In this document: positions 53,331 to 61,027 of the stretch, piece after piece
How positions within the stretch are numbered: the first letter of the stretch is position 1
Layout: every line of letters begins with the position of its first letter
Source: an uncultured Lachnospiraceae bacterium
GTDB taxonomy: Bacteria; Bacillota; Clostridia; Lachnospirales; Lachnospiraceae
Reading direction: 5' to 3'
NCBI GenBank assembly: GCA_910578645.1
Contig: CAJTQI010000003.1
Coordinates: 62,001 to 126,000 of the forward strand
Length of the DNA stretch: 64,000 bases
The notes under the pieces: generated by a model
What the model saw: the letters and a program-made list of their open reading frames with translations, nothing else
Databases searched by the model: none
Told to the model about the DNA's origin: nothing
Program-made: the position numbers and the translations under genes

Positions 53331-53480
53331 TTTATTATAAAGAATACTTTGTAAAATATATTCCTTAGGATATATTTTATGAAGTTTTTTCTTTATATGC
53401 CGGTATTATGAATTTTTTATGAATAAAATCAATGACTTGTCCGTATAATTTAATATATTAGATTATTTTGGAGGTAGATT

Positions 53481-53720
53481 ATGCCAAAGGGACAGAGAAG
53501 GTCTATTGAAGAGAAGATTCTGCAGAAACAGGAAGTCATAGGCGCTTTAGAAGTACGGATGGAGCATGAGAGGAAAGAACTGGAAGATTTGGTGAATGAA
53601 CAAAAGAAAAAAGAAGTGGACGTTCTTTATGATTTTATAAAAGCGTCGGAATTGTGTGTGAATGAAGCTATCGAGATATTAAAACAACATGTGGCACAGC
53701 AGTATGAAGTTACGGCGTAG
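53481..53720 (+). CDS. Small coiled-coil protein of unknown function
   Basis: A 79-residue protein beginning MPKGQRRSIEEKILQKQ, with GGAGG well placed upstream. Residues 8-50 form an amphipathic charged helix (VIGALEVRMEHERKELEDLV), and residues 55-72 a second helix. There is no membrane or signal segment. I do not recognise the family with confidence. It stands alone with its own terminator, just after the tRNA. Confidence 0.7.
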   Translation: MPKGQRRSIEEKILQKQEVIGALEVRMEHERKELEDLVNEQKKKEVDVLYDFIKASELCVNEAIEILKQHVAQQYEVTA

Positions 53721-53771
53721 AAGGGACTATCGGAAGGTTTACGTCAACAGATTATGGCAACGCTAAAAGGG

Positions 53772-53802
53772 CAGGCAATACAAAATGTATGCCTGTTTTT
53801 TT
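53772..53802 (+). terminator. Terminator after the small coiled-coil gene
   Basis: CAGGCA-A-TACA, loop AAAA, TGTATGCCTG, then seven T residues (53796-53802). One bulged base in the stem. Confidence 0.88.
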
Positions 53803-53858
53803 AGCTCAATTTATGCTTGCGCCCAAGTTTGCGGGCTGGGCAAGAATGGGGGATTTTT

Positions 53859-54245
53859 ATGAAGTTTGTCTGTCTTGCAGGGAAGGAAGTGGCGCAGGAA
53901 GAATTAAAGAGGGAGTTTAAGGCAGCCAGGCGCAAGGGGGAGGTCAGACTGGGAGATAAGCACCTGTTTTATCGCTACTTTATTAAGATAAGGTTTATTT
54001 CTTATGAAGAGATTGTGCGTGCATATCTGCGGGAAGAGAGTGGCGAGAGTGGTGAATTTCTCCTGAAAGAGTTCTATCTGATGTTGGAGGACACAGCAGG
54101 GGTCTTATATAAGTTTCGGATGGAGAGGAAAGTAAATGCCAGGGATGTGTTGGACGACCTGGGAAAGCGTCATGGACATATTATGATAGGGTTCAACCGG
54201 GACAGTCAGGCAGGGCATACTTTGTCTTGTGATTCACGAAAATAG
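53859..54245 (+). CDS. Hypothetical protein, 128 residues
   Basis: The start ATG 53859 has GGGGGA upstream; an earlier in-frame start lies before that site. The protein is soluble, mixed alpha/beta and basic (EELKREFKAARRKGEVRLGD, KHLFYRYFIKIRFISYEEIVRAYLRE, GVLYKFRMERKVNARDVLDDLGKRHGHIMIGFN). The Phe/Tyr-rich middle could form a PH-like or beta-barrel core, but that is a guess. I do not recognise a family. It is monocistronic and sits before the nrdD promoter. Confidence 0.65.
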   Translation: MKFVCLAGKEVAQEELKREFKAARRKGEVRLGDKHLFYRYFIKIRFISYEEIVRAYLREESGESGEFLLKEFYLMLEDTAGVLYKFRMERKVNARDVLDDLGKRHGHIMIGFNRDSQAGHTLSCDSRK

Positions 54246-54435
54246 ATTTATGCATAAGATATAAGCCTTGAATATGCCTGCAAATTAACGATGGGTTGAA
54301 TTTGGACGGATGAAAGGACGGCGGGTATAGCCGGATTATTCCATAAATTGAGGCTTGTTGAATGAAATTCAATATATAGATAACAATATATTACTAAACA
54401 GAATGTGAACAGGGAAAATAAAAATCGGTTATACC

Positions 54436-54463
54436 TTGACAGTAAGGAAAACGATGATACAAT
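54436..54463 (+). promoter_or_regulatory. Promoter of nrdD
   Basis: TTGACA at 54436-54441, 16-bp spacer, TACAAT at 54458-54463. The nrdD start is 72 bp downstream. The -10 overlaps the first NrdR-like box. Confidence 0.85.
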
Positions 54464-54472
54464 ATATAGTAT
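54457..54472 (+). promoter_or_regulatory. NrdR-box-like site 1
   Basis: ATACAATATATAGTAT matches the 16-bp NrdR consensus (acaCwAtATaTwGtgt, as I recall it) at 14 of 16 positions and covers the -10 box. Confidence 0.65.
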
Positions 54473-54485
54473 ACGCATTGGGGGA

Positions 54486-54501
54486 AGCGTATATATAGTG
54501 T
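54486..54501 (+). promoter_or_regulatory. NrdR-box-like site 2
   Basis: AGCGTATATATAGTGT matches the same consensus at 13 of 16 positions. The two sites are 29 bp apart start to start, close to but not the usual 31-32. Confidence 0.6.
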
Positions 54502-54534
54502 AGATATTTGTGGAAAGATTGGTGATATTATCGT

Positions 54535-56697
54535 ATGAAGATTATTAAGCGCAGTGGTGCGGAAGCAACGTTTGACTTGGAGAAAATCATAGCGGCAATT
54601 TGTAAGGCAAACAATAGTGTTAAAGAAGAGGATAAATTAACGGAAGGTGAAATTGATGAGATTGCCGGGATGGTAGAGAAGAACTGTGAAGACATGAAAC
54701 GCTCTGCGAACGTGGAAGAGATTCAAGATATGGTTGAGAACCAGTTGATGAAGTACCGTGCTTATACGATGGCAAGGAATTATATCACTTATCGGTATAA
54801 GAGGGCATTGGTCAGGAAGTCCAATTCGACGGATGAACAGATTTTAAGCCTGCTTGAGTGTAATAACGAAGAGGTAAAGCAGGAAAATTCAAATAAAAAC
54901 CCGACGGTAAACAGTGTACAGCGGGATTATATGGCAGGTGAGGTCAGCAAGGATATCACAAAACGGTTCTTGCTGCCGCCGGACATCGTGGAGGCCCACG
55001 AGCAGGGGATTATCCATTTCCATGATGCGGATTATTTTGCACAGCATATGCATAACTGTTGTCTGGTCAATCTTGAAGATATGCTACAAAACGGCACGGT
55101 AGTCAGCGAGACGATGATTGATACGCCTAAGAGTTTCTCTACGGCTTGTAATGTGGCGACTCAGAGTATTGCACAGATTGCAAGCTGCCAGTACGGCGGA
55201 CAGAGCATCTCTTTGTCCCACCTGGCGCCTTTTGTGCAGGTGAGTAGGGAGAAGTTCCGGAAGGAGATTAGAAGAGAGCTGGAAGAGAGCGGCTTGAAGG
55301 CGGATGAGAGCCAAATTAACCGGATTGCGGAGAAAAGAGTCAAAGATGAGATTAAGCGCGGCGTCCAGATTATTCAGTATCAGGTTATTACTTTGATGAC
55401 GACCAACGGACAAGCGCCCTTTATCACGGTGTTTATGTATATCGACGAAGTACCGGAGGGACAGCTTAGGGATGACCTTGCGATGATTATTGAGGAGATG
55501 CTAAAACAGCGTATCCAAGGGGTGAAGAATGAGAAAGGCGTCTATATTACACCCGCGTTCCCGAAACTGATTTATGTGTTGGAGGAAGACAATATCCGTG
55601 AGGACAGCAAGTATTGGTATCTGACCAAACTGGCGGCGAAATGTACGGCCAGGCGCATGGTGCCTGATTATATATCTGAGAAAATCATGAAGAAACTGAA
55701 GGATGGTAACTGTTACACCTGTATGGGCTGCCGCTCTTTCCTCACAGTGTATCATGACGAGAATGACAAACCGAAGTTTTACGGCAGATTTAACCAGGGA
55801 GTGGTGACCTTAAATCTGGTGGATGTGGCATGTTCTTCAGGCAAAGATATGGACAAGTTCTGGAATATTTTGGATGAACGTCTTGATATGTGCCGGAGGG
55901 CGCTTATGTGCCGTCACAACAGGCTGAAGGGTACGCCTTCCGATGTGGCGCCGATTCTGTGGCAGAACGGTGCGCTTGCCAGACTTGGGAAGGGAGAGAA
56001 GATTGATAAACTGCTTTACGGCGGTTATTCTACAATATCGCTTGGCTATGCGGGACTGTGTGAATGTACGATGTATATGACCGGTAAGAGCCATACGAAC
56101 CCGGAAGGGACGCCCTTTGCACTGAAAGTGATGCGTTATCTGAATAATGCATGTCGTGAGTGGCGGGATGAGACGAATATAGATTTCAGTTTATATGGAA
56201 CGCCGTTAGAGTCCACAACTTATAAATTTGCTAAATGTCTGCAGAAACGTTTCGGCATAATTGAGGGCGTGACGGATAAGAACTACATTACCAACAGCTA
56301 TCATGTACATGTGACGGAGAAGATTAATGCTTTTGAGAAACTGAAATTTGAAGCCCAGTTCCAGGAGTTGTCCCCGGGCGGCGCGATTAGTTATGTGGAA
56401 GTGCCCAATATGGAGAATAACCTGGATGCTGTCCTGTCTGTGATGCAGTATATTTACGAAAATATTATGTATGCGGAACTGAATACCAAGAGCGATTACT
56501 GTCAGGAGTGTGATTATCATGGAGAAATCCGTATTGTCACGAATCCGGACGGAAAGTTAGTCTGGCAATGCCCTAACTGCGGCAACACGGACCAGAATAA
56601 GATGAATGTGGCGCGACGTACTTGTGGATATATCGGTACCCAGTTCTGGAACCAGGGGCGTACCCAGGAGATAAAGGAGAGGGTGCTGCATCTTTAG
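54535..56697 (+). CDS. nrdD: Anaerobic ribonucleoside-triphosphate reductase
   Basis: A 720-residue glycyl-radical enzyme making dNTPs from NTPs without oxygen. An ATP-cone (residues 1-95, KIIKRSGAEATFDLEKI) gives allosteric control. The barrel core includes QYGGQSISLSHLAPFV and the MTTNGQAPFITVFMY region. The zinc site is C-x2-C...C-x2-C near 650-675 (CQECDYHGE, WQCPNCGN). The glycyl-radical loop RRTCGYIGTQFWN places the radical on Gly698. It is followed 126 bp on by its activase nrdG. Confidence 0.97.
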   Translation: MKIIKRSGAEATFDLEKIIAAICKANNSVKEEDKLTEGEIDEIAGMVEKNCEDMKRSANVEEIQDMVENQLMKYRAYTMARNYITYRYKRALVRKSNSTDEQILSLLECNNEEVKQENSNKNPTVNSVQRDYMAGEVSKDITKRFLLPPDIVEAHEQGIIHFHDADYFAQHMHNCCLVNLEDMLQNGTVVSETMIDTPKSFSTACNVATQSIAQIASCQYGGQSISLSHLAPFVQVSREKFRKEIRRELEESGLKADESQINRIAEKRVKDEIKRGVQIIQYQVITLMTTNGQAPFITVFMYIDEVPEGQLRDDLAMIIEEMLKQRIQGVKNEKGVYITPAFPKLIYVLEEDNIREDSKYWYLTKLAAKCTARRMVPDYISEKIMKKLKDGNCYTCMGCRSFLTVYHDENDKPKFYGRFNQGVVTLNLVDVACSSGKDMDKFWNILDERLDMCRRALMCRHNRLKGTPSDVAPILWQNGALARLGKGEKIDKLLYGGYSTISLGYAGLCECTMYMTGKSHTNPEGTPFALKVMRYLNNACREWRDETNIDFSLYGTPLESTTYKFAKCLQKRFGIIEGVTDKNYITNSYHVHVTEKINAFEKLKFEAQFQELSPGGAISYVEVPNMENNLDAVLSVMQYIYENIMYAELNTKSDYCQECDYHGEIRIVTNPDGKLVWQCPNCGNTDQNKMNVARRTCGYIGTQFWNQGRTQEIKERVLHL

Positions 56698-56719
56698 GCT
56701 GTATCTGACATGGGGATTA

Positions 56720-56756
56720 GATTGAAAAATCATGCCGATGCACTGATTTTTCAATC
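56720..56756. repeat. 13-bp perfect inverted repeat between nrdD and nrdG
   Basis: GATTGAAAAATCA (56720-56732) and TGATTTTTCAATC (56744-56756), loop 11 nt. There is no T-run, so it is more likely an RNA processing or stability element than a terminator. CTGACATGGGG occurs on both sides of the gap (about 56706 and 56807). Confidence 0.75.
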
Positions 56757-56823
56757 GGCAATTTGAGCCAGAGCCACAAATGTGCGCTAATCGCAGTAAA
56801 CTGCTCTGACATGGGGGATTCGT

Positions 56824-57351
56824 ATGAATTATTCTGAAATCAAGAATTGTGACATAGCGAACGGTCCCGGTGTGCGGGTGACGCTCTTTGTAAGCGGATG
56901 TACCCATCATTGCAGGGAATGTTTTAATAGGGAGACGTGGGAGTTTACCTATGGAAGTCCCTTCGATGCGGAGGCGGAAGAGAAGATTCTTGCTTTTCTG
57001 GCGCCGGACTATATCGCCGGTTTGACGTTGCTTGGCGGTGAACCCCTTGAGTATGTGAACTGGCAGGCGCTTTTGCCTTTTATAAGGAAGGTAAAGCAGA
57101 CGTATCCTGGCAAAAATATCTGGTGCTACACAGGCTACCGTTTTGAGGAGGATGTTTTGGGACGGTTTTGTAAGCAGTGGAAGGATATGGAGGAGTTCCT
57201 GTCTTATATTGATGTGCTTGTGGACGGAGAGTTTATAAAGGAGCAGAAGGACATCAGCCTACAGTTTAGGGGCTCGGCGAACCAGCGCATCATATTGGTA
57301 CAGGAATCTATAAAGAGCGGCGAGGCTGTGCTTTGGCATGATGATATGTGA
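56824..57351 (+). CDS. nrdG: Anaerobic ribonucleotide reductase activating protein
   Basis: A 175-residue radical-SAM activase that installs the glycyl radical on NrdD. The cluster motif C26-x3-C30-x2-C33 (GCTHHCREC) is intact. A glycine-rich SAM segment LTLLGGEPLE follows, and KNIWCYTGYRFEE is typical of the family. ATG 56824 has GGGGGA before it. It should share the nrdD transcript and regulation. Confidence 0.96.
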   Translation: MNYSEIKNCDIANGPGVRVTLFVSGCTHHCRECFNRETWEFTYGSPFDAEAEEKILAFLAPDYIAGLTLLGGEPLEYVNWQALLPFIRKVKQTYPGKNIWCYTGYRFEEDVLGRFCKQWKDMEEFLSYIDVLVDGEFIKEQKDISLQFRGSANQRIILVQESIKSGEAVLWHDDM

Positions 57352-57372
57352 AAAAATAATGTTGGACGTAAT

Positions 57373-57414
57373 ACCCGGAATGGGATTCCCTGGTGGATTC
57401 TTTTCCGGGTTTTT
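57373..57414 (+). terminator. Terminator after nrdG
   Basis: ACCCGGAA (57373-57380) pairs with TTCCGGGT (57403-57410) around a 22-nt loop, followed by TTTT. Confidence 0.78.
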
Positions 57415-57496
57415 ATTTAGATTGTCAGAGCAATTTATAAATCAGCCGGTATTGTGACATACTAAATTCAAAGCAAAAATGAATTGCACGAGGAGA

Positions 57497-57558
57497 GATT
57501 GGAAACTGAAATTTTCAATCGCGAGATTTGTGTCTGCGCGCTGCTTGCCACAAACTCG
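57497..57558. repeat. Two intergenic hairpins, relatives of dispersed repeats
   Basis: GATTGGAAA/TTTTCAATC (57497-57520) resembles the hairpin before nrdG. CGAGATTTGTG...CACAAACTCG (57522-57558) shares its arms with 20882-20903 and, inverted, with the repeats near 47.9 kb. Confidence 0.6.
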
Positions 57559-57566
57559 GTTCATGT

Positions 57567-57615
57567 GCTGTCTTTACAAAAATTGAGATAAAAGCAGCGC
57601 AGAAATGGAGAAAAA
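57567..57615 (+). promoter_or_regulatory. 5' leader element shared with glgB
   Basis: GCTG...CAGC-closed element ending in AGAAATGGAG, about 81% identical over 42 nt to 49677-49718. It directly precedes the start codon at 57616. Confidence 0.6.
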
Positions 57616-58215
57616 ATGAAAATAAATATTACTAAAAAGATTTTGCTAAGCAGTTTGTCTGCCGCATTGTTGCTGACATCCTCTATGGGGGTACTGGCGT
57701 CCGAAGAAAATGCCAATGTTACGCTTGCACAGACTCAGATGACGAGCACGGTGGAAGAAATCAAATCAGACTTGCCGGGAGTCTATCTTGCAACCGGCGT
57801 GAATGGTATAGTTAACCTTACGGACAGTACGAGCATTGCGCAAAGCTACGGTCTTGTCAGCGGAGAGAAACCCTATGCGAAAATTTCTGACATGGATGGT
57901 AGGAAAAGCTATCTGGCACAGCTATGTATCGATAACATTGCCCAGACTTTAAATGCGGCGGTAGGCCCGGCAATCGATGTTGAAATCGGTAAGATGACGT
58001 CCGAAGGATTTAGCCTGCTTCCTGAAGAAGGAGCGCCGATTACCTTAAGAGCAGGTATTCCCAAGTCTTTTGCGCAGGAGGGTAAGACTTTTGCAGTTGT
58101 GGCAATACGTCCGGGCGGTGCCGTATCGGTTCTTAACGATATGGATAACAATCCCGATACGATTACCTTTGATACAACGGCAGGAAAGGCAGTATATGCA
58201 CTTATTAAGTACTGA
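57616..58215 (+). CDS. Secreted protein of unknown function
   Basis: A 199-residue protein with a clear signal peptide (KINITKKILLSSLSAALLLTSSMGVLAS, cleavage near 28). The mature part has VYLATGVNGIVNLTD, AKISDMDGRKSYLAQLCIDNIA and a beta-rich end (ITLRAGIPKSF, FAVVAIRPGGAVSVLNDMDNNPDTITFDT), suggesting an Ig-like or beta-sandwich C-terminal domain. No lipobox and no wall anchor are present. I do not recognise the family. It has its own leader and a hairpin after the stop. Confidence 0.78.
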   Translation: MKINITKKILLSSLSAALLLTSSMGVLASEENANVTLAQTQMTSTVEEIKSDLPGVYLATGVNGIVNLTDSTSIAQSYGLVSGEKPYAKISDMDGRKSYLAQLCIDNIAQTLNAAVGPAIDVEIGKMTSEGFSLLPEEGAPITLRAGIPKSFAQEGKTFAVVAIRPGGAVSVLNDMDNNPDTITFDTTAGKAVYALIKY

Positions 58216-58285
58216 TTGCTGAGAAACCTGCATAGGAAATGCGTATTTTGTACTGCATGAGAAGCAGTGGCATGAAAACAAGATA

Positions 58286-58317
58286 GGCTGCGGCGGATGA
58301 GATTCAGTGCCGCAGCC
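58286..58317 (+). terminator. Hairpin after the secreted protein gene
   Basis: GGCTGCGGC (58286-58294) and GCCGCAGCC (58309-58317), perfect 9-bp GC-rich stem. The tail AGTTATGTTTTTCGG has its T-run a few bases late, so termination is probable rather than certain. Confidence 0.65.
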
Positions 58318-58361
58318 AGTTATGTTTTTCGGTTCATTTTTGTGGAGCCGGACATTCAATC

Positions 58362-58457
58362 TTAATATTTCTTGCGGTAATAGTGCTCTAAACTTTGAAT
58401 CAGCTTGTAGAATGCCATGGCGATGGCGCAGAGGATGATGATGGATGTAATGACCAT
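58362..58457 (-). CDS. Possible small membrane protein (31 residues)
   Basis: On the minus strand, ATG 58457 opens a 31-residue reading: a hydrophobic core (MVITSIIILCAIAMAFY) and a basic tail (HYYRKKY), ending at 58362. The layout resembles small single-pass membrane peptides, including type I toxins. There is no good ribosome binding site. It faces away from the recombinase gene in an otherwise empty 335-bp gap. Confidence 0.3.
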   Translation of the reverse strand: MVITSIIILCAIAMAFYKLIQSLEHYYRKKY

Positions 58458-58550
58458 GTTTAACTGGAAGAGATGGAAAGCGTGGGTAAGACGGACAGGC
58501 AGGGGGCATAGAATGTAACAAGACGCGTAAGAAGGGCGAGGAAGATAAAT

Positions 58551-60518
58551 ATGGAGCAGCCGCGGGCAGTCATCTATAACCGATGCAGCACCGAGGAGGA
58601 AAGCCAGAAGGATGCGCTTGTCAAACAGGTCCAGGAATCCAAAAACTGTGTCTGTGAGCAAGGTTGGAAATTAGTAGATACTTATGTGGAGGCAAAAAGC
58701 GGTACCACGGTGAAGGGCAGGAGTGAGTATAACAGGTTATACCAGGATTTGGAATATAACCGGTTTGATATTATCGTTATTAAGAGCCAGGACCGCCTCA
58801 TGAGGAATACGAAAGACTGGTATCTGTTTTTGGAGCGGATGCAGAGATATGGAAAGAAGCTCTATATGTACCTTGAGAGAAAGTTTTATACGCCGGAGGA
58901 CGCGCTGGTTACCGGAATTAAAGCGATTCTGGCGGAAGAATACAGCAGGGAGTTGAGTAAGAAGATAAATAACGCCCACAGAAACAGACAAAGAGAAGGG
59001 AAACATTTTGTTTTTACCAACCAGACGTACGGGTTGAAGAAACTTCCTGACGGTACAATCGCGGTTCATGAAGAAGAGGCGGAGATGATACGGATGGTTT
59101 TTAGATTGTCAGTGGACGGATACGGCACCCATACCAGTGCGGAAATTCTTTACCGCAACGGATACACGAACAGAAACGGGAAGATGATTTCACCGTCGGT
59201 GGTGCGCAATATTATCCGCAATCCAATCTACAAAGGAACCGTCGTGCAGAACAGGCGTCATTACGAGTTTGAGAGTAAACGGAGCATAAAGAATCCGGAA
59301 TCGGAGTGGATTATACATGAGGATGTTATTCCTGCCATTGTGGATGAGCGTTTGTTTGCAGAGGCGAACCGGGCGTTGGATGGCAGGAAGAGAAGAAGAG
59401 AAGGGCAGCGTGGCGACCGGAACTGTGACGGACAATATATGTGTTATGGCAATGGGGGACACCATGTTTTGTCTGGGAAAATTATATGCGGTCTTTGCGG
59501 AGAACCTTTTTACCGGACGGTACGGCACAATAAATCTGGTAAGGTGGCGGAGTGGAAGTGCAGCAACTACCTGCATCATGGCAGACGGGCCAAGGAGTTA
59601 CGCAGGGACAGGGCCAGAAAGACAGACAGGAGCGAGGACGGAGGCTGTGACAATATACATTTGGACGAGAAGAAACTGCTTTTCTATTTAGAACAGGAAT
59701 ACGGGCAAAAGATACATGAACCGGACCAACAGGAAATACAGGATGGACTTAAAAGGGCGCTAGGGTTGGAGTGCAAGGACTTAAAGGACGCTCACAGAAG
59801 GGAACAGCGGAAAATACTGGAAGAAAATTTGCGGCAGGCAGAGTGCAGACAAAATCTTCTTTTAGAGAAACTTTTGGACGGTGTGATTGAAGACCGGGAC
59901 TATCAACGAAAGAACCAGGAATTGCAGGAGAAAATAAACTGTATAAACGGGCGTCTTGCATGTTTGGAAGAAGGTAGCATGGCAGGGATGAAGGAGGAGG
60001 CATACACTGAGGACGTCGAAAGATGGCCGCAACAGGAGACTTTATGGCGGGAGCGGATTGCCGTAATCATTTCCGGGATTGCAAAGATTAAGGTGTATCC
60101 GGATAATATGAAGATTTACATTTATATCCGGGCATTATCGGAGACAGAAGAATCGGCAGAGAAAGGGGTGGAAATGTGCCTGCGCCCAAGTATGCAGATT
60201 AACAAAGAATGGAGGATTCATATGGGCAATCATGCAGGAAGGGAAAATGCTGATGAGACGGCGGTGCTTACTGTACCGCAAAACTGCAGCACTTCACACT
60301 ATCCTATGGCAGAGGCGCAGAAGGAGAGGATTCTTGCGTTGGTGCGGGAAAGACCGGAAACCACGGCAAAAGAAATGGCAGAGGAAATGGGAGTAAGCCT
60401 TTCTTTGGTGCGCCGGCGCATATGTGCCCTGAAAGCGGAAGGGAAAATTTGGTACAATATTTCAAAGGGCAGGGGAGAATGGAATATCATAAAAACCGCC
60501 CTTGACTTTAACGATTAA
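58551..60518 (+). CDS. Large serine recombinase with extra C-terminal winged helix
   Basis: A 655-residue site-specific recombinase. The resolvase domain (1-140) has the nucleophile Ser13 in YNRCSTEE and the Arg-bearing SQDRLMRN. The recombinase domain (about 160-275) includes YGLKKLPDGTI and NIIRNPIYKGTVVQNRR. A zinc ribbon (CGLCGEPFYRT ... WKCSNYLHH) and coiled coil (about 395-475) follow. Unusually, the last 65 residues form a winged helix (ERILALVRERPETTAKEMAEEMGVSLSLVRRRICALK), a DNA-binding module not found in standard large serine integrases. No other mobile genes or flanking direct repeats were seen. It could be a relic of an element, or a dedicated inversion enzyme. Confidence 0.9.
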   Translation: MEQPRAVIYNRCSTEEESQKDALVKQVQESKNCVCEQGWKLVDTYVEAKSGTTVKGRSEYNRLYQDLEYNRFDIIVIKSQDRLMRNTKDWYLFLERMQRYGKKLYMYLERKFYTPEDALVTGIKAILAEEYSRELSKKINNAHRNRQREGKHFVFTNQTYGLKKLPDGTIAVHEEEAEMIRMVFRLSVDGYGTHTSAEILYRNGYTNRNGKMISPSVVRNIIRNPIYKGTVVQNRRHYEFESKRSIKNPESEWIIHEDVIPAIVDERLFAEANRALDGRKRRREGQRGDRNCDGQYMCYGNGGHHVLSGKIICGLCGEPFYRTVRHNKSGKVAEWKCSNYLHHGRRAKELRRDRARKTDRSEDGGCDNIHLDEKKLLFYLEQEYGQKIHEPDQQEIQDGLKRALGLECKDLKDAHRREQRKILEENLRQAECRQNLLLEKLLDGVIEDRDYQRKNQELQEKINCINGRLACLEEGSMAGMKEEAYTEDVERWPQQETLWRERIAVIISGIAKIKVYPDNMKIYIYIRALSETEESAEKGVEMCLRPSMQINKEWRIHMGNHAGRENADETAVLTVPQNCSTSHYPMAEAQKERILALVRERPETTAKEMAEEMGVSLSLVRRRICALKAEGKIWYNISKGRGEWNIIKTALDFND

Positions 60519-60602
60519 AAGTGCTAAAGTGTTAGAGTCGGTTTTCTATTTTCCATACTGGACGAAAAGAGAAAAGCGTGAGCTTTGGAAAGGAGTCTGT
60601 TC

Positions 60603-61004
60603 ATGACAGATTTAGAGGAGATTCGCAGTCGTTTTAAGAACGACCATTTTGCTACGGATGCTACAGGTGTTGTCATTGATTGTGCAGAGCCAGGGAGGGC
60701 AGTCTGTTCCTTGACTCTGGAAGAGCGGCATATGAATGAGAACAATGTCCCTATGGGCGGCGCCATTTTCACATTGGCGGATATAACATGTGCCGTTGCT
60801 GCCAATGGGTATTCTGAAAAAAAGACGGTGAGCCAACAGGCGTCCATAACATTTCTCGCCCCGGCCAAGGGAGAACGGCTGATTGCAGAAGCCTCCTGTT
60901 TGCGGGATGGGCGTACTACTGCATTCTACGCGGTGGATGTGCGGGATGAGCTGGGGACTTATGTAGCGCACGCCACAATGAATGGATATGTCATTCATTC
61001 ATGA
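60603..61004 (+). CDS. PaaI-type hotdog thioesterase
   Basis: A 133-residue single hotdog-fold protein. The signature region is ENNVPMGGAIFTLADITCAVAAN, with the usual Gly-Gly and Asp of the PaaI active-site helix (family HGG replaced by MGG). QQASITFLAPAKGERLIAEA continues the sheet. Members hydrolyse acyl-CoA, often aryl- or hydroxyphenylacetyl-CoA. ATG 60603 follows AAAGGAG. The acyl-CoA ligase starts 23 bp later, so ligase and thioesterase form a make-and-clear pair for one acyl-CoA. Confidence 0.86.
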   Translation: MTDLEEIRSRFKNDHFATDATGVVIDCAEPGRAVCSLTLEERHMNENNVPMGGAIFTLADITCAVAANGYSEKKTVSQQASITFLAPAKGERLIAEASCLRDGRTTAFYAVDVRDELGTYVAHATMNGYVIHS

Positions 61005-61027
61005 CTGACTTAAGGAGGAACCATATC

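Noticed and set aside
58216..60602. Attachment sites or flanking repeats for the serine recombinase
   Set aside because: I found no direct or inverted repeats flanking the gene within the visible neighbourhood that would support an element boundary.
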